This document shows positions 45,138 through 53,843 of a stretch of 64,000 bases of DNA, piece after piece. Location of the stretch: NCBI GenBank assembly GCA_017439185.1, contig JAFRTM010000013.1, forward strand, positions 62,001 to 126,000. Reading direction: 5' to 3'. The notes under the pieces are model-generated. The model ran no database searches. It had not been told where the DNA came from and saw only the letters and a list, made by a program, of their open reading frames with translations. Within the stretch, counting starts at the first letter, position 1, and each line of letters begins with the position of its first letter. This DNA comes from Bacteroidales bacterium. Its GTDB lineage: Bacteria > Bacteroidota > Bacteroidia > Bacteroidales > P3. Position numbers and translations under genes: made by a program.

Positions 45138-46433
45138 ATGAACATCATGCTAATTGGCTCGGGAGGAAGAGAACACGCTATCGCGTACAAACTGTCGCAG
45201 AGCGAGAGGTGCCAGCGGTTGTATGTGGCACCCGGAAACGGCGGTACGGGGTTGTGTGGAATGAATGTGAAACTTGACATAATGGACTTCGGTGCGGTGG
45301 CGGATTTTGTGTTGAGGAACGAGGTGAAGATGGTGGTGGTAGGACCCGAGGCTCCGCTGGTGGGAGGAATCGCAGACGCGTTGGCGGCAGACGAGCGGAT
45401 GAAGGGGGTGACGGTGATAGGGCCGAAGAAGGCAGGCGCCATGCTGGAGGGTAGCAAGGATTTTGCGAAGGGATTTATGGAGAGGCACGGGATACCGACG
45501 GCGAAATACAAAACGTTCGGAACTGGAGAGCTGAAGGAAGGCAAGGCATTCCTGAGGGAGATGAAGGCGCCGTATGTGCTGAAGGCCGACGGTTTGGCGG
45601 CCGGCAAAGGGGTGTTGATCATCAACGACTTGGCAGAAGCGGAGAGAGAGCTGGAAGAGATGCTGGAGGGAGGGAAGTTCGGCGAGGCGAGCAGCAGGGT
45701 GGTGATAGAGGAGTTTATGGACGGGGTGGAGCTGTCGGTGTTTGTGTTGACCGACGGACGCCACTACAAGATATTGCCGACGGCGAAGGACTATAAGAGA
45801 ATCGGAGACGGAGACACGGGACTGAACACGGGCGGAATGGGCTCGGTGAGTCCGGTGCCGTTTGCCGACAAGGAGTTTATGGAGAAGGTGGAGAAGAGGA
45901 TAGTTCAGCCGACGGTGAAGGGATTGATGGAAGAAGAGATAGAGTATAAAGGATTTATATTCATAGGGCTGATGAATGTGGGGGGCGACCCGATGGTGGT
46001 GGAATACAACGTGAGGATGGGAGACCCGGAGACGGAAAGTGTGTTCCCGAGGATAAAGAGTGACGTGGTGAAGCTGTTCGAGGCGGTGGGCAACGGGACA
46101 CTGAACAAGGAGACCCTTGACGTGAACTACAGGACGGCAGTGAGCGTGGTGCTGACGGCCGGAGGATATCCGGGCAGTTACAGAAAAGGCGACGTAATCA
46201 GTGGAGTGAAGGAAGTGGAGAAGGCGCTGGTGTTCCACGCGGGCACGAAGACCGAAGAGGGAGAGCTGGTGACCAACGGAGGCCGGGTGATAGCCGTCAC
46301 GGCGCTGGACGAGAGCCTGCCGATGGCGCTGCTTAGGGCCTATCAGGAAGCCGACAAGATAAAGTTCGAAGGGAAATACAACAGGAAAGACATCGGTCAG
46401 GACCTGTTGAGACTGATGGAGGGAAACAAATAG
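45138..46433 (+). CDS. purD: Phosphoribosylamine--glycine ligase
   Basis: The start at 45138 gives MNIMLIGSGGREHAIAYKL, the standard N-terminus; the frame runs 15 codons further upstream without family features. The 431-residue ATP-grasp enzyme has APGNGGTG, GPEAPLVGGIADAL, KADGLAAGKGVLI and, in the catalytic part, DGDTGLNTGGMGSVSP and YNVRMGDPETE. It makes glycinamide ribonucleotide in purine synthesis. It leads a closely spaced run of plus-strand genes; no other purine gene is near. Confidence 0.96.
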   Translation: MNIMLIGSGGREHAIAYKLSQSERCQRLYVAPGNGGTGLCGMNVKLDIMDFGAVADFVLRNEVKMVVVGPEAPLVGGIADALAADERMKGVTVIGPKKAGAMLEGSKDFAKGFMERHGIPTAKYKTFGTGELKEGKAFLREMKAPYVLKADGLAAGKGVLIINDLAEAERELEEMLEGGKFGEASSRVVIEEFMDGVELSVFVLTDGRHYKILPTAKDYKRIGDGDTGLNTGGMGSVSPVPFADKEFMEKVEKRIVQPTVKGLMEEEIEYKGFIFIGLMNVGGDPMVVEYNVRMGDPETESVFPRIKSDVVKLFEAVGNGTLNKETLDVNYRTAVSVVLTAGGYPGSYRKGDVISGVKEVEKALVFHAGTKTEEGELVTNGGRVIAVTALDESLPMALLRAYQEADKIKFEGKYNRKDIGQDLLRLMEGNK

Positions 46434-46442
46434 GAGAGCGAT

Positions 46443-47351
46443 ATGGGACTGGCGATAAAAGAGACGGCGTATCTAGGGTGGTGGTTTGTGAGGGCCAGAT
46501 TTTTCGGGAGGCGCAAGCCGCTGCAGACGGTGTTGTTTATCACCGACGCGTGTAATCTGAGTTGCCGCCATTGTGCGATATATAACCACAAAGACCCGGT
46601 GATGAAGAGCTACGAGAAAGTGAGAGAGGAGTTGGAATACAGCTATAGAGAGGGAAGCCGCTTTGTGGATTTCGAAGGAGGAGAGCCGATGATATGGCGA
46701 GAGGGGGATAAGGACATCAACAGCCTGATAGCGCTGGCGAAAGAGATAGGCTTTTACAGCTGTACGGTGACGACCAACGCGCAGTTGCCGCTGAAAGGGC
46801 TGAAGGCCGACAGCGTGTGGGTGAGCATGGACGGAGTGGGAGCGATGCACGACGACATAAGGGGAGAAGGGGCGTTTGCGAAGATGGAGAAAAACGTGGC
46901 AGAAAGCGGACTGAAGGGGGTGAGCGTGAATATGACGATAAACAAGAGGAACTGCGAGGATGTGGAAAGAGCAGTGGAATATGTGAAGAACAATCCCCAT
47001 CTGGAGCAGATCTCGTTCAGTTTTCACACGCCCTACGCTGGGACCGAAGGGTTGAAACTCGACTGGGAAGAGCGCGGCAAGATAGTGGAGCGACTGATAG
47101 TGTTGAAAAAAGGAGGTGCGCCGATAATGAACTCGCTGTCGGGGTTGCGGTTGCTTAAGGACAACAAATTCAAGAAGCACTGCTGGGTGTCGAACTTCAT
47201 ACTGCACGACGGCACGAGATTTGCGGAGTGTACGGGCAAGGCGGCAGGAGTGTGCGAGGAGTGCGGCTTCGGAATGGCAGGCGAGATGAGCAGTGTGTTC
47301 GCGTTCAAGCCCGACACGCTTATGGCCGGAATGAAACTGAGGGTCAGATAA
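46443..47351 (+). CDS. Radical SAM protein of unknown substrate
   Basis: This 302-residue protein binds a 4Fe-4S cluster through CNLSCRHC (about residues 34-41), followed by the SAM-binding FEGGEPMIW motif and the strand VWVSMDGVGAMHDDIRG. The C-terminal part has four Cys in CWVSNFILHDGTRFAEC and VCEECGF, which could bind a second cluster, but it is shorter than a full SPASM domain. The overall plan resembles MoaA/PqqE/HpnH-type proteins. It lies ten bases after purD and 16 before pth. The substrate cannot be read from sequence. Confidence 0.88.
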   Translation: MGLAIKETAYLGWWFVRARFFGRRKPLQTVLFITDACNLSCRHCAIYNHKDPVMKSYEKVREELEYSYREGSRFVDFEGGEPMIWREGDKDINSLIALAKEIGFYSCTVTTNAQLPLKGLKADSVWVSMDGVGAMHDDIRGEGAFAKMEKNVAESGLKGVSVNMTINKRNCEDVERAVEYVKNNPHLEQISFSFHTPYAGTEGLKLDWEERGKIVERLIVLKKGGAPIMNSLSGLRLLKDNKFKKHCWVSNFILHDGTRFAECTGKAAGVCEECGFGMAGEMSSVFAFKPDTLMAGMKLRVR

Positions 47352-47367
47352 GAAAGGAGGAGGGAAG

Positions 47368-48021
47368 ATGATAGGCTGGCTGAGAAAACTGATAGGAAAA
47401 GACCAAGAACAAAAAGAGGAACAGAACGAGATGAAATATATAGTAGCAGGATTGGGTAATGTTGGAGAAGAGTACGAGGGGACGCGTCACAACACAGGAT
47501 TCATGGTAGTTGACCGACTGGCCAAGAGTGCCGAAGCACGGTGGGAGCTGAGCCGCCACGCTTACCGCACAGAGATAAAGCTGAAGGGAAGGACGATAAT
47601 ACTGCTGAAGCCCACGACATATATGAACCTGAGCGGCAAGGCTATAAAATACTGGCTGATGCAGGAGAGAGTGGAGCTGAGCCGGCTGTTGGTGGTAGTT
47701 GACGACATAGCGTTGCCGTTGGGAGAGTTGAGGATGAAGAAGCAGGGGAGCGGCGGCGGCCACAACGGGCTGAAGAACATAGAAGAGATTCTCGGGAGCA
47801 ACGCATACTGCCGGCTGCGGGTGGGAGTGGGCAACGACTTTGCCCGAGGGAGGCAGATAGACTATGTGCTGGGGCAATATAGCGAAGGAGAGCTGGCGGA
47901 GCTGAGCCAGCACCTCGACGAGGCGGCCGAGATGGTGAAGACCTTTGTGCTGGAGGGAGCCGACCGTGCGATGAACAAGTTCAACGGACAGAAGAAACAG
48001 GAGAAGAAGGGAGATGCGTAG
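47368..48021 (+). CDS. pth: Peptidyl-tRNA hydrolase
   Basis: This 217-residue enzyme frees tRNA from stalled peptidyl-tRNA. Motifs: VAGLGNVGEEYEGTRHNTGF with catalytic His in RHN, KPTTYMNLSGKA, VVDDIALPLGELRMK and GSGGGHNGLKNI. The start at 47368 is backed by AAAGGAGG nearby and adds about 21 charged residues before the usual MKYIVAGLGN; an ATG at 47431 is the alternative. Its 3' end overlaps coaX by eight bases. Confidence 0.95.
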   Translation: MIGWLRKLIGKDQEQKEEQNEMKYIVAGLGNVGEEYEGTRHNTGFMVVDRLAKSAEARWELSRHAYRTEIKLKGRTIILLKPTTYMNLSGKAIKYWLMQERVELSRLLVVVDDIALPLGELRMKKQGSGGGHNGLKNIEEILGSNAYCRLRVGVGNDFARGRQIDYVLGQYSEGELAELSQHLDEAAEMVKTFVLEGADRAMNKFNGQKKQEKKGDA

Positions 48022-48682
48022 GCTGACGATAGACATAGGGAACACAAGGACTAAGCTCGCGCTTTTTGAAGAGCGGGAGCTGGTGTGGAGTGGCGAGTGG
48101 AGCGGTGAGTGGCCCGATGCAGAGAGGAGCATAGTGTCGGTGACCGGAGTCGAGCCGGCGGCGTTGCCGGCAGGAGCTGTGAGGGTGAGCAGCGAGTTGC
48201 GGCTGCCGGTGACGATAGACTATAAGAGTCCCGAAACGCTGGGGAGCGACCGGATTGCTGCGGTGTCGGGAGCGTGGAGAAGAGGCGAAGGAGGAGTGGT
48301 GGTGATAGACGCCGGGACTTGTGTGACTGTGGATTATGTCGATGGCGAAGGAGTTTATCGGGGAGGGGCGATAATGCCTGGGTTGAGGATGAAATTTGAG
48401 GCGTTGCATAATTTTACGGCAAAATTGCCGTTATTATATGTAGAGGAATTACCGGCAGAGGTGGATGCGATTGGGAAGAGCACGAGAGAGTCGCTGGAGT
48501 CGGGGGTGGTGAAGGCTACGAGGTATGCTCTGGAGAAGTATGTGGAAGAGGCCGAGCGCCGAGAGGGCAATAAGGTGAGAGTGATGGTGACCGGAGGCGA
48601 TGCCAAACGGGTGAAAGGAGAGTGGGAGGAAGACGAGATGCTGGTGATGAGAGGAATGAACGAAATATTGATGCAGAACTGA
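48014..48682 (+). CDS. coaX: Type III pantothenate kinase
   Basis: This 222-residue ASKHA-fold enzyme performs the first step of coenzyme A synthesis. Motifs: LTIDIGNTRTKLALF (phosphate 1), SPETLGSDRIAAV, VVIDAGTCVTVDYVD and YRGGAIMPGLRMKFEALHNFTAKLP. It is a little shorter than typical CoaX (about 245-260). It overlaps pth and is followed after 13 bases by an outer-membrane protein gene. Confidence 0.94.
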   Translation: MRRLTIDIGNTRTKLALFEERELVWSGEWSGEWPDAERSIVSVTGVEPAALPAGAVRVSSELRLPVTIDYKSPETLGSDRIAAVSGAWRRGEGGVVVIDAGTCVTVDYVDGEGVYRGGAIMPGLRMKFEALHNFTAKLPLLYVEELPAEVDAIGKSTRESLESGVVKATRYALEKYVEEAERREGNKVRVMVTGGDAKRVKGEWEEDEMLVMRGMNEILMQN

Positions 48683-48695
48683 TAAAAAAAGAGAT

Positions 48696-50021
48696 ATGAA
48701 GAAACTGAAAACAGGAATAGCGGTGATGGTGATGCTGATGGCGGGGTTGGCGGTGGAGGCGCAGAACGGGATAAATTCGCCGTATTCGCAGTTCGGGATA
48801 GGGCTGAGCGACGCTCCGTACAACTCTCCGTTTGCGATGAGCAGGGGAGCAATACTGGCAAGAGGGGAGACAAACCAGATCAATATATGGAATCCTGGCA
48901 GCTATGGAAAGATAACGAGTCAGAGCTTTGTCTTTGACCTTGGGCTGGGAGTGCAGATGAGCACCTTGCGAGACGGCAACACCAAGCAGTTTGACGCCGA
49001 CGGATTGGTTGCTTACTTGTCGATAGGATTCCCGTTGTGCAAATGGTGGAAGACAGTATTTTCGGTGCAGCCCTACAGCGACGTGAGCTATGGCCTGACG
49101 ACCTACTCCACCGATACCAGCAGCTACGGGAAGATGAAGACGTTGTATGAAGGCAACGGCGGAGTCAACCGATTCACCTGGGGACACGGATTCAACATCG
49201 GTAGCCGAGTGAGCCTGGGATTCAATGTGCATTTGCTATATGGACACATAGAGAGGGGAATCACATACGACTTTGAGGCCAACGACACGACATTCTATAT
49301 GGACAGCCGCAAGCAGAAAGACACGCGAGTGCTGAACTGGGGAGTGGACTTCGGACTGAACTACGAGCAGCCAATAGGAGAGAAGTACACGATGACGATG
49401 GGATTGACACTGAAGCCCGGATGGGAGCAGGGAGTGAAGGAGAATGCGCTGGTATATACCTTTGCCGAGTCGAGCGGCAACGAATATATGAGAGACACGA
49501 TATTCCCGTTGTCGGGCGAGAGTGGTGAGTATCGCAGCAAGCTGATTGACAACTGGAGAGTTGGAATAGGTCTAAACCTGGAGAGAAACGAGAGGTGGCT
49601 GGTAGGCTTTGATTATGTGTGGGCCCAGTGGAACGGGATGAAATACCAGGAGGGTCTGGACTATCACATCTTCGGAAGCGACATGTTGAAATACGGAACA
49701 TACCGCCGTATCGGAGTCGGCTTTGAATGGCTGGGCGATGCCCAGGGTGCGAAGTATTGGCAGAGGATAGGCTACAGCGCCGGCATACACTACGAGGCCA
49801 ACAAGCTGAATATGGTGAAAGACGGGCAGGAGCACAACATAGGAGAGATAGGGGCCGGACTGGGAGTAAGGCTGCCGATGAGGAAGGGGAAGTCGGTGAT
49901 AAACGTGGCGGTAGGATACAGCCATTTCGGCGAGAGGGCCCTGCTGCAGCGAGACTGCGTCACGATAGGAGTGTCGTTGGGAAGCTGCGAGAGCTGGTTT
50001 GTGAAGAGAAAATATAATTAG
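48696..50021 (+). CDS. Outer-membrane beta-barrel protein, conserved beside coaX
   Basis: This 441-residue protein has a signal peptide ending VEAQN and begins with the pattern INSPYSQFGIGLSDAPYNS, seen in a family of Bacteroidales outer-membrane proteins that resemble FadL/OmpP1 barrels. Many amphipathic strands follow (SRVSLGFNVHLLYGHI, YTMTMGLTLKPGW, WRVGIGLNLE, VINVAVGYSHFG). Its cargo is unknown. It is in the same run as coaX, a TPR protein and lptC, an order I recall as common in Bacteroidales. Confidence 0.82.
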   Translation: MKKLKTGIAVMVMLMAGLAVEAQNGINSPYSQFGIGLSDAPYNSPFAMSRGAILARGETNQINIWNPGSYGKITSQSFVFDLGLGVQMSTLRDGNTKQFDADGLVAYLSIGFPLCKWWKTVFSVQPYSDVSYGLTTYSTDTSSYGKMKTLYEGNGGVNRFTWGHGFNIGSRVSLGFNVHLLYGHIERGITYDFEANDTTFYMDSRKQKDTRVLNWGVDFGLNYEQPIGEKYTMTMGLTLKPGWEQGVKENALVYTFAESSGNEYMRDTIFPLSGESGEYRSKLIDNWRVGIGLNLERNERWLVGFDYVWAQWNGMKYQEGLDYHIFGSDMLKYGTYRRIGVGFEWLGDAQGAKYWQRIGYSAGIHYEANKLNMVKDGQEHNIGEIGAGLGVRLPMRKGKSVINVAVGYSHFGERALLQRDCVTIGVSLGSCESWFVKRKYN

Positions 50022-50084
50022 AAAAAAGCAATAAAACAGAAATAAAAAGGACTAAATAGAAAAGAAACAAAAAAAGGTAGAACT

Positions 50085-51446
50085 ATGAAGACACTGAAAT
50101 TTGGATTACTGACTGCCGTGCTGGCGATGATAAGCCTTGGCGCAAATGCCCAGAACTGGGGCTGCAGCGATGCAGAGAGAGAGTCGATATTGGAAGATGT
50201 GGCAGTTTACCAGTCGAGTATGAAACTCTATAAAGAGAGCAAAGATGTCAGATATCTGGAAGAGGCCCATCCGCACTGGAAGGTGGTGGTGGAGAAATGC
50301 CCCAAGCAGAGCAAGAACCTGTACATCAACGGTGAGAAGATAATCAAAGGCTTGGTGGCCAAGGAGACCGACGAGGCCAAGAAGCAGGCGCTGATAGCCG
50401 ACATCAAGTGGATGCACGACAAGAGGATAGAGGCCTATCCCGCCGATGCCGCCGACATTATGGCCAAGAAGGCGAAAGACATAGACGTGCTGGAGAAGGA
50501 CGCCGGACTGAAAGAGTGCTACGAGACGTATGCCGAGGCAGTGAAGCTGGGCGGAGACCAGCTGGATGCCGCCTATATCTACCAATATTTCATGGCTACA
50601 GTAAGATATGTAAAGGCAGGATATGCCGAGCCGACGCTTGTGGTGGACAACTACGATATAGCGAGCGACCTGCTGGAGCAGGAGGTTATAGCTTGCTATG
50701 CCGACACGGTGAACCCCGACACGGTGAGGGCTAACGCCATCAGGGAGTGCATAGGCAATGTGGAGGCCGTGTTCTCGCCCTACGCCACATGTGACCAGCT
50801 GGTGGAGATCTACTCGCAGAAGTTTGCCGCCACACCCGACAATGTGGATCTGCTGAAGAAAATCACCAATATAATGATGAAGAAGAACTGCACCGAAGAG
50901 AAGCTGTTCTTCGACGCTACTGAGAAACTTTACTCGCTGGAGCCTTCGCCCACCACGGCACTGAGGATGGGACTGATGAGCATCTCGAAGAAGATGTACG
51001 GCGATGCGGTGAAGTATCTGAACGATGCGGTGAAAGGTCTGACAGAGAGAAAAGACAGGTATAAAGCTTACATATATCTTGGCCATGCCCACATGTTCAA
51101 CGGCTCGATGGGAGCAGCCAGGAACGCCTACAACGAAGCAGCCAGGATTGACGCCTCGAAAGGAGAACCCTACATCTGCATCGCTCAGCTGTATATGAAG
51201 TTCCACGGAGTTGCGTCGAGTGATGGTATCGGAGGCCGTTCGGCTTACTGGGCTGCAGCAGACCAGGCAGCCAGAGCCAAAAACATAGACGGTTCGCCCG
51301 AGACGGTGGCGGCTGCCAATAAGATCATCGGTCAGTGCGCCGCAGCATATCCCAAGAAGGCAGACGCCTTCATGGTGGACTTGATCGACGGTCATTCGTT
51401 CACGGTGCCCGGCCTGGGAGTGGTGACAACGGTGAGGACGAGATAG
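50085..51446 (+). CDS. Exported tetratricopeptide-repeat-like protein
   Basis: This 453-residue protein has a signal peptide ending GANAQNW and no lipobox, so it is likely periplasmic. It is mostly helical, with TPR-like pairs (about 290-400: PTTALRMGLMSISKKMYGDA, KAYIYLGHAHMFNGSMGAARNAYNEAARID). It probably is a scaffold for envelope assembly; no enzyme domain is seen. It lies between an outer-membrane barrel gene and lptC. A perfect hairpin 44 bases after its stop may end part of its transcripts. Confidence 0.82.
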   Translation: MKTLKFGLLTAVLAMISLGANAQNWGCSDAERESILEDVAVYQSSMKLYKESKDVRYLEEAHPHWKVVVEKCPKQSKNLYINGEKIIKGLVAKETDEAKKQALIADIKWMHDKRIEAYPADAADIMAKKAKDIDVLEKDAGLKECYETYAEAVKLGGDQLDAAYIYQYFMATVRYVKAGYAEPTLVVDNYDIASDLLEQEVIACYADTVNPDTVRANAIRECIGNVEAVFSPYATCDQLVEIYSQKFAATPDNVDLLKKITNIMMKKNCTEEKLFFDATEKLYSLEPSPTTALRMGLMSISKKMYGDAVKYLNDAVKGLTERKDRYKAYIYLGHAHMFNGSMGAARNAYNEAARIDASKGEPYICIAQLYMKFHGVASSDGIGGRSAYWAAADQAARAKNIDGSPETVAAANKIIGQCAAAYPKKADAFMVDLIDGHSFTVPGLGVVTTVRTR

Positions 51447-51459
51447 CAGGCGTGTAGAG

Positions 51460-52053
51460 ATGATCCTCGGAAAGAAAGCAAGAGAGAGAGGAAGTAAGCG
51501 CGAAAAGCGCTTACTTCCTGCTTTATTGCTTGTGGGAGCGGTTGCAGTGTTGGCAGGCTGCAATAACGATTTGGAGAAGGTGAGTTTTTTCAACCCGAAG
51601 AAGTTGCCGAACCAATCGGTGGCGGATGCCGCTATCAGCCGCAGTTCGTCGGGGAATGTGCAGATGAGGCTGGTGTCGGCCAAGATAGAGAGGTATATAG
51701 AGCCGGAGAACCGGAATATTTATCCTGAAGGGCTAGCGGTGGATTTCTTGAACGAGGACGGAAGCAAGAAAGCCTATCTGTGGGCGTCGGTGGCGGAGGA
51801 GTTTGTGGACCGCAGGATAGTGGAGGCGAGAGACAGTGTGGTGGTGATAGACTATGGCACTGGCGACACGGTGTATCTGCGCAACCTGACGTGGAACAGA
51901 GATGAGGGAATGATATATTCGAACGACTCGCTGAGGGCGAAGAACGGCCAGCGAATCACGATAGGCGACGGCTTTGAGAGCGACGAGGCGTTTGAGAACC
52001 CCCATATCTTGCACCAGCGTGGAACGATAGACTGGAAAGAAACGGAGGAGTAG
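51460..52053 (+). CDS. lptC: LPS export periplasmic lipoprotein LptC
   Basis: This 197-residue protein matches Bacteroidota LptC: a basic N-region, hydrophobic stretch LLPALLLVGAVAVLAGC with lipobox, then a beta-jellyroll pattern (MRLVSAKIERYIEPENRNIYPEGLAVDF, WNRDEGMIYSNDSLRAKNG is near the end). LptC relays LPS from the LptBFG transporter across the periplasm. The ATG at 51460 is the only start that leaves a workable n-region, so a perfect 12-pair inverted repeat (51490-51518) lies within its signal-peptide codons. The HhH gene starts three bases after its stop. Confidence 0.88.
   Translation: MILGKKARERGSKREKRLLPALLLVGAVAVLAGCNNDLEKVSFFNPKKLPNQSVADAAISRSSSGNVQMRLVSAKIERYIEPENRNIYPEGLAVDFLNEDGSKKAYLWASVAEEFVDRRIVEARDSVVVIDYGTGDTVYLRNLTWNRDEGMIYSNDSLRAKNGQRITIGDGFESDEAFENPHILHQRGTIDWKETEE
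51490..51529 (+). terminator. Perfect hairpin inside the lptC 5' coding region
   Basis: GGAAGTAAGCGC (51490-51501), loop GAAAA, GCGCTTACTTCC (51507-51518), then TGCTTTATTG. It looks like an intrinsic terminator with a poor U-tract and could attenuate transcription into lptC, or act on stability or translation. Confidence 0.5.
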
Positions 52054-52056
52054 GCG

Positions 52057-52788
52057 ATGGAGAACAAGAGTGAGAAACGGGGCTTTCTGTGGTTGACGGT
52101 GGTGCTGGCATTGGTGCTGGCGGTGTTGCTGATAGTACGGTTGACGTGGCGTACGGCAGATAAAGAGGAGACGGAGTGGGCCAAGATGGGAGTGGCGGAA
52201 GGCGACACGTCGGAGGTGGGTTACAGATTAAGGTCAGGTCAAGGTGAAGGTAAGGACAGGTTAAGGGTAAAGCAAGGGCAAAGTAAGGGTAAAGCCTACT
52301 ATGGCAAGTGGGAGAAAAGAGATAGAAAATGGAACCGTGAGGAGAGGAAGGAATTGGAGGAACCGGCTTTTGAGCGCAAGGAGAGGAAAGAGTTCGTGGT
52401 GGACTTGAACAGTGCCGACACGTTGGATTTGATGGAGATATACGGAGTGGGGCCCTATTTTGCGAGGGCGATAGTGAAATACAGGGAGAAGTTGGGAGGA
52501 TATGTGAGCAAGGAGCAGCTGATGGAGGTTTACGGTATGAAGGAGGACCGCTATGGCGAGATCGCCAAGCACGTGAGACTGGACGGCGAGGGAGTGAAGA
52601 GGATAAATGTGAACCAGGCTGACGTGAAGGAGCTGAAGAGCCATCCCTACCTCGACTACTGGCAGGCGAAGGCGATAGTGGAGCTGCGGGAGAAAGGGAC
52701 GAGTTACAGGAGTGCCGAGGATTTGCTGCAGGTGAGCCTGCTTGACGAAGAGACAATTAAGAAGATAGAACCATATCTGGAATATTAA
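52057..52788 (+). CDS. Membrane-anchored helix-hairpin-helix (ComEA-like) protein
   Basis: This 243-residue protein has one N-terminal membrane segment (FLWLTVVLALVLAVLLIV), a charged low-complexity stalk (about 60-100, rich in Gly/Lys/Gln/Arg) and two helix-hairpin-helix units: VDLNSADTLDLMEIYGVGPYFARAIVKYREKLGGY and INVNQADVKELKSHPYLDYWQAKAIVELRE. Such units bind DNA in ComEA and related proteins; the domain would face the periplasm if the anchor is N-in. It sits between lptC and lpxD, with 3- and 12-base gaps. DNA uptake genes are not nearby, so its role is open. Confidence 0.85.
   Translation: MENKSEKRGFLWLTVVLALVLAVLLIVRLTWRTADKEETEWAKMGVAEGDTSEVGYRLRSGQGEGKDRLRVKQGQSKGKAYYGKWEKRDRKWNREERKELEEPAFERKERKEFVVDLNSADTLDLMEIYGVGPYFARAIVKYREKLGGYVSKEQLMEVYGMKEDRYGEIAKHVRLDGEGVKRINVNQADVKELKSHPYLDYWQAKAIVELREKGTSYRSAEDLLQVSLLDEETIKKIEPYLEY
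52228..52294 (+). repeat. Low-complexity AAGGT/AGGTAA repeats in the HhH gene
   Basis: Runs of AGGTCAAGGTGAAGGTAAGG and GGGTAAAGCAAGGGCAAAGT type units encode the stalk between membrane anchor and HhH domains. Length change in steps of six or nine bases would preserve the frame. Confidence 0.6.
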
Positions 52789-52800
52789 AGAGAGACAAAG

Positions 52801-53841
52801 ATGATACAGTTTACAGCCAATGAGATGGCGAAGATGCTGAAAGGTACGGTGGAAGGCGACGGGGAAGTGAAGGTGTGGAAGCCGAGCAGGATAGAGGAAT
52901 GCAGCGAAGGGAGCATCACCTTTTTCGCCAATCCCAAGTATGCGGAATATTTCTACGAGGGCAAAGCCTCGGTGGTGATAGTAGATAGGAAGTTCCAGGC
53001 CGAGAAGCCTGTGACGAGCACGCTGATAAGGGTGGACAGCCCTTATATGGCGGTGGCGAAAGTGCTGCATATCTTCAACAAGGCCAACCCGCCGAAGAAA
53101 GGGCGGTCGCGTAAGAGCACGGTGGGCCGTCACAGCAAGATAGGCAAGGGATGCTATATCGGCGAGTATGCGGTGATAGGGAGGAATGTGGAGATAGGTG
53201 AAGGAGTGATGATATATCCGCAGGTTTATGTGGGCGACAATGTGAAGATAGGCTCCGGGACGGTGCTTTATGCCGGGGTGAAGATATATAACGACACAGA
53301 GATCGGGCGGAACTGCATCTTGCATTCGGGAGCGGTCATCGGAGCCGACGGTTTCGGCTTTGTGCCGTCGGCCGAAGGGGTCTATTCCAAGATAGAGCAG
53401 ATAGGCAATGTGGTGATAGAGGACGATGTGGAGATAGGAGCCAACAGCTGTGTGGACCGTGCCACGATGGGCTCGACGATAGTGCACAAGGGCGTGAAGA
53501 TCGACAACCTCTGCCAGGTGGCGCACAATGTGCAGGTGGGAGAGCATACGGTGATGTGCTCGCAGAGCGGCATCGCGGGAAGTGCGCAGGTGGGCAGTCA
53601 CTGCATATTGGCGGGGCAGTCGGGCGTTGTGGGCCATATAAAGGTTGGCAACGACGTGAAGATAGGAGCCCAGGCGGGAGTGACCAACAGTGTGCCCGAC
53701 GGGGCCACGCTGCTCGGCTCGCCGGCCATGGACGGCGGGAAGCAGAAGCGCAACTTTGCCGTGATGAGGAATATGGAGTCGTTGCTGAAACGTATAATGA
53801 CATTGGAGAAAAAAGTGGAGGAGAAGGAAAATAGGGGATAG
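52801..53841 (+). CDS. lpxD: UDP-3-O-acylglucosamine N-acyltransferase
   Basis: This 346-residue protein adds the second 3-hydroxyacyl chain in lipid A synthesis. An N-terminal uridine-binding domain (SIMFFAN-like [18 protein letters not shown]) is followed by a left-handed beta-helix of hexapeptide repeats (about 100-310: [28 protein letters not shown]-like [13 protein letters not shown]) with catalytic His in [12 protein letters not shown], and a C-terminal helix. The next gene begins two bases after its stop. The usual partner lpxC-fabZ and lpxA are not in this window. Confidence 0.95.
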   Translation: MIQFTANEMAKMLKGTVEGDGEVKVWKPSRIEECSEGSITFFANPKYAEYFYEGKASVVIVDRKFQAEKPVTSTLIRVDSPYMAVAKVLHIFNKANPPKKGRSRKSTVGRHSKIGKGCYIGEYAVIGRNVEIGEGVMIYPQVYVGDNVKIGSGTVLYAGVKIYNDTEIGRNCILHSGAVIGADGFGFVPSAEGVYSKIEQIGNVVIEDDVEIGANSCVDRATMGSTIVHKGVKIDNLCQVAHNVQVGEHTVMCSQSGIAGSAQVGSHCILAGQSGVVGHIKVGNDVKIGAQAGVTNSVPDGATLLGSPAMDGGKQKRNFAVMRNMESLLKRIMTLEKKVEEKENRG

Positions 53842-53843
53842 CG

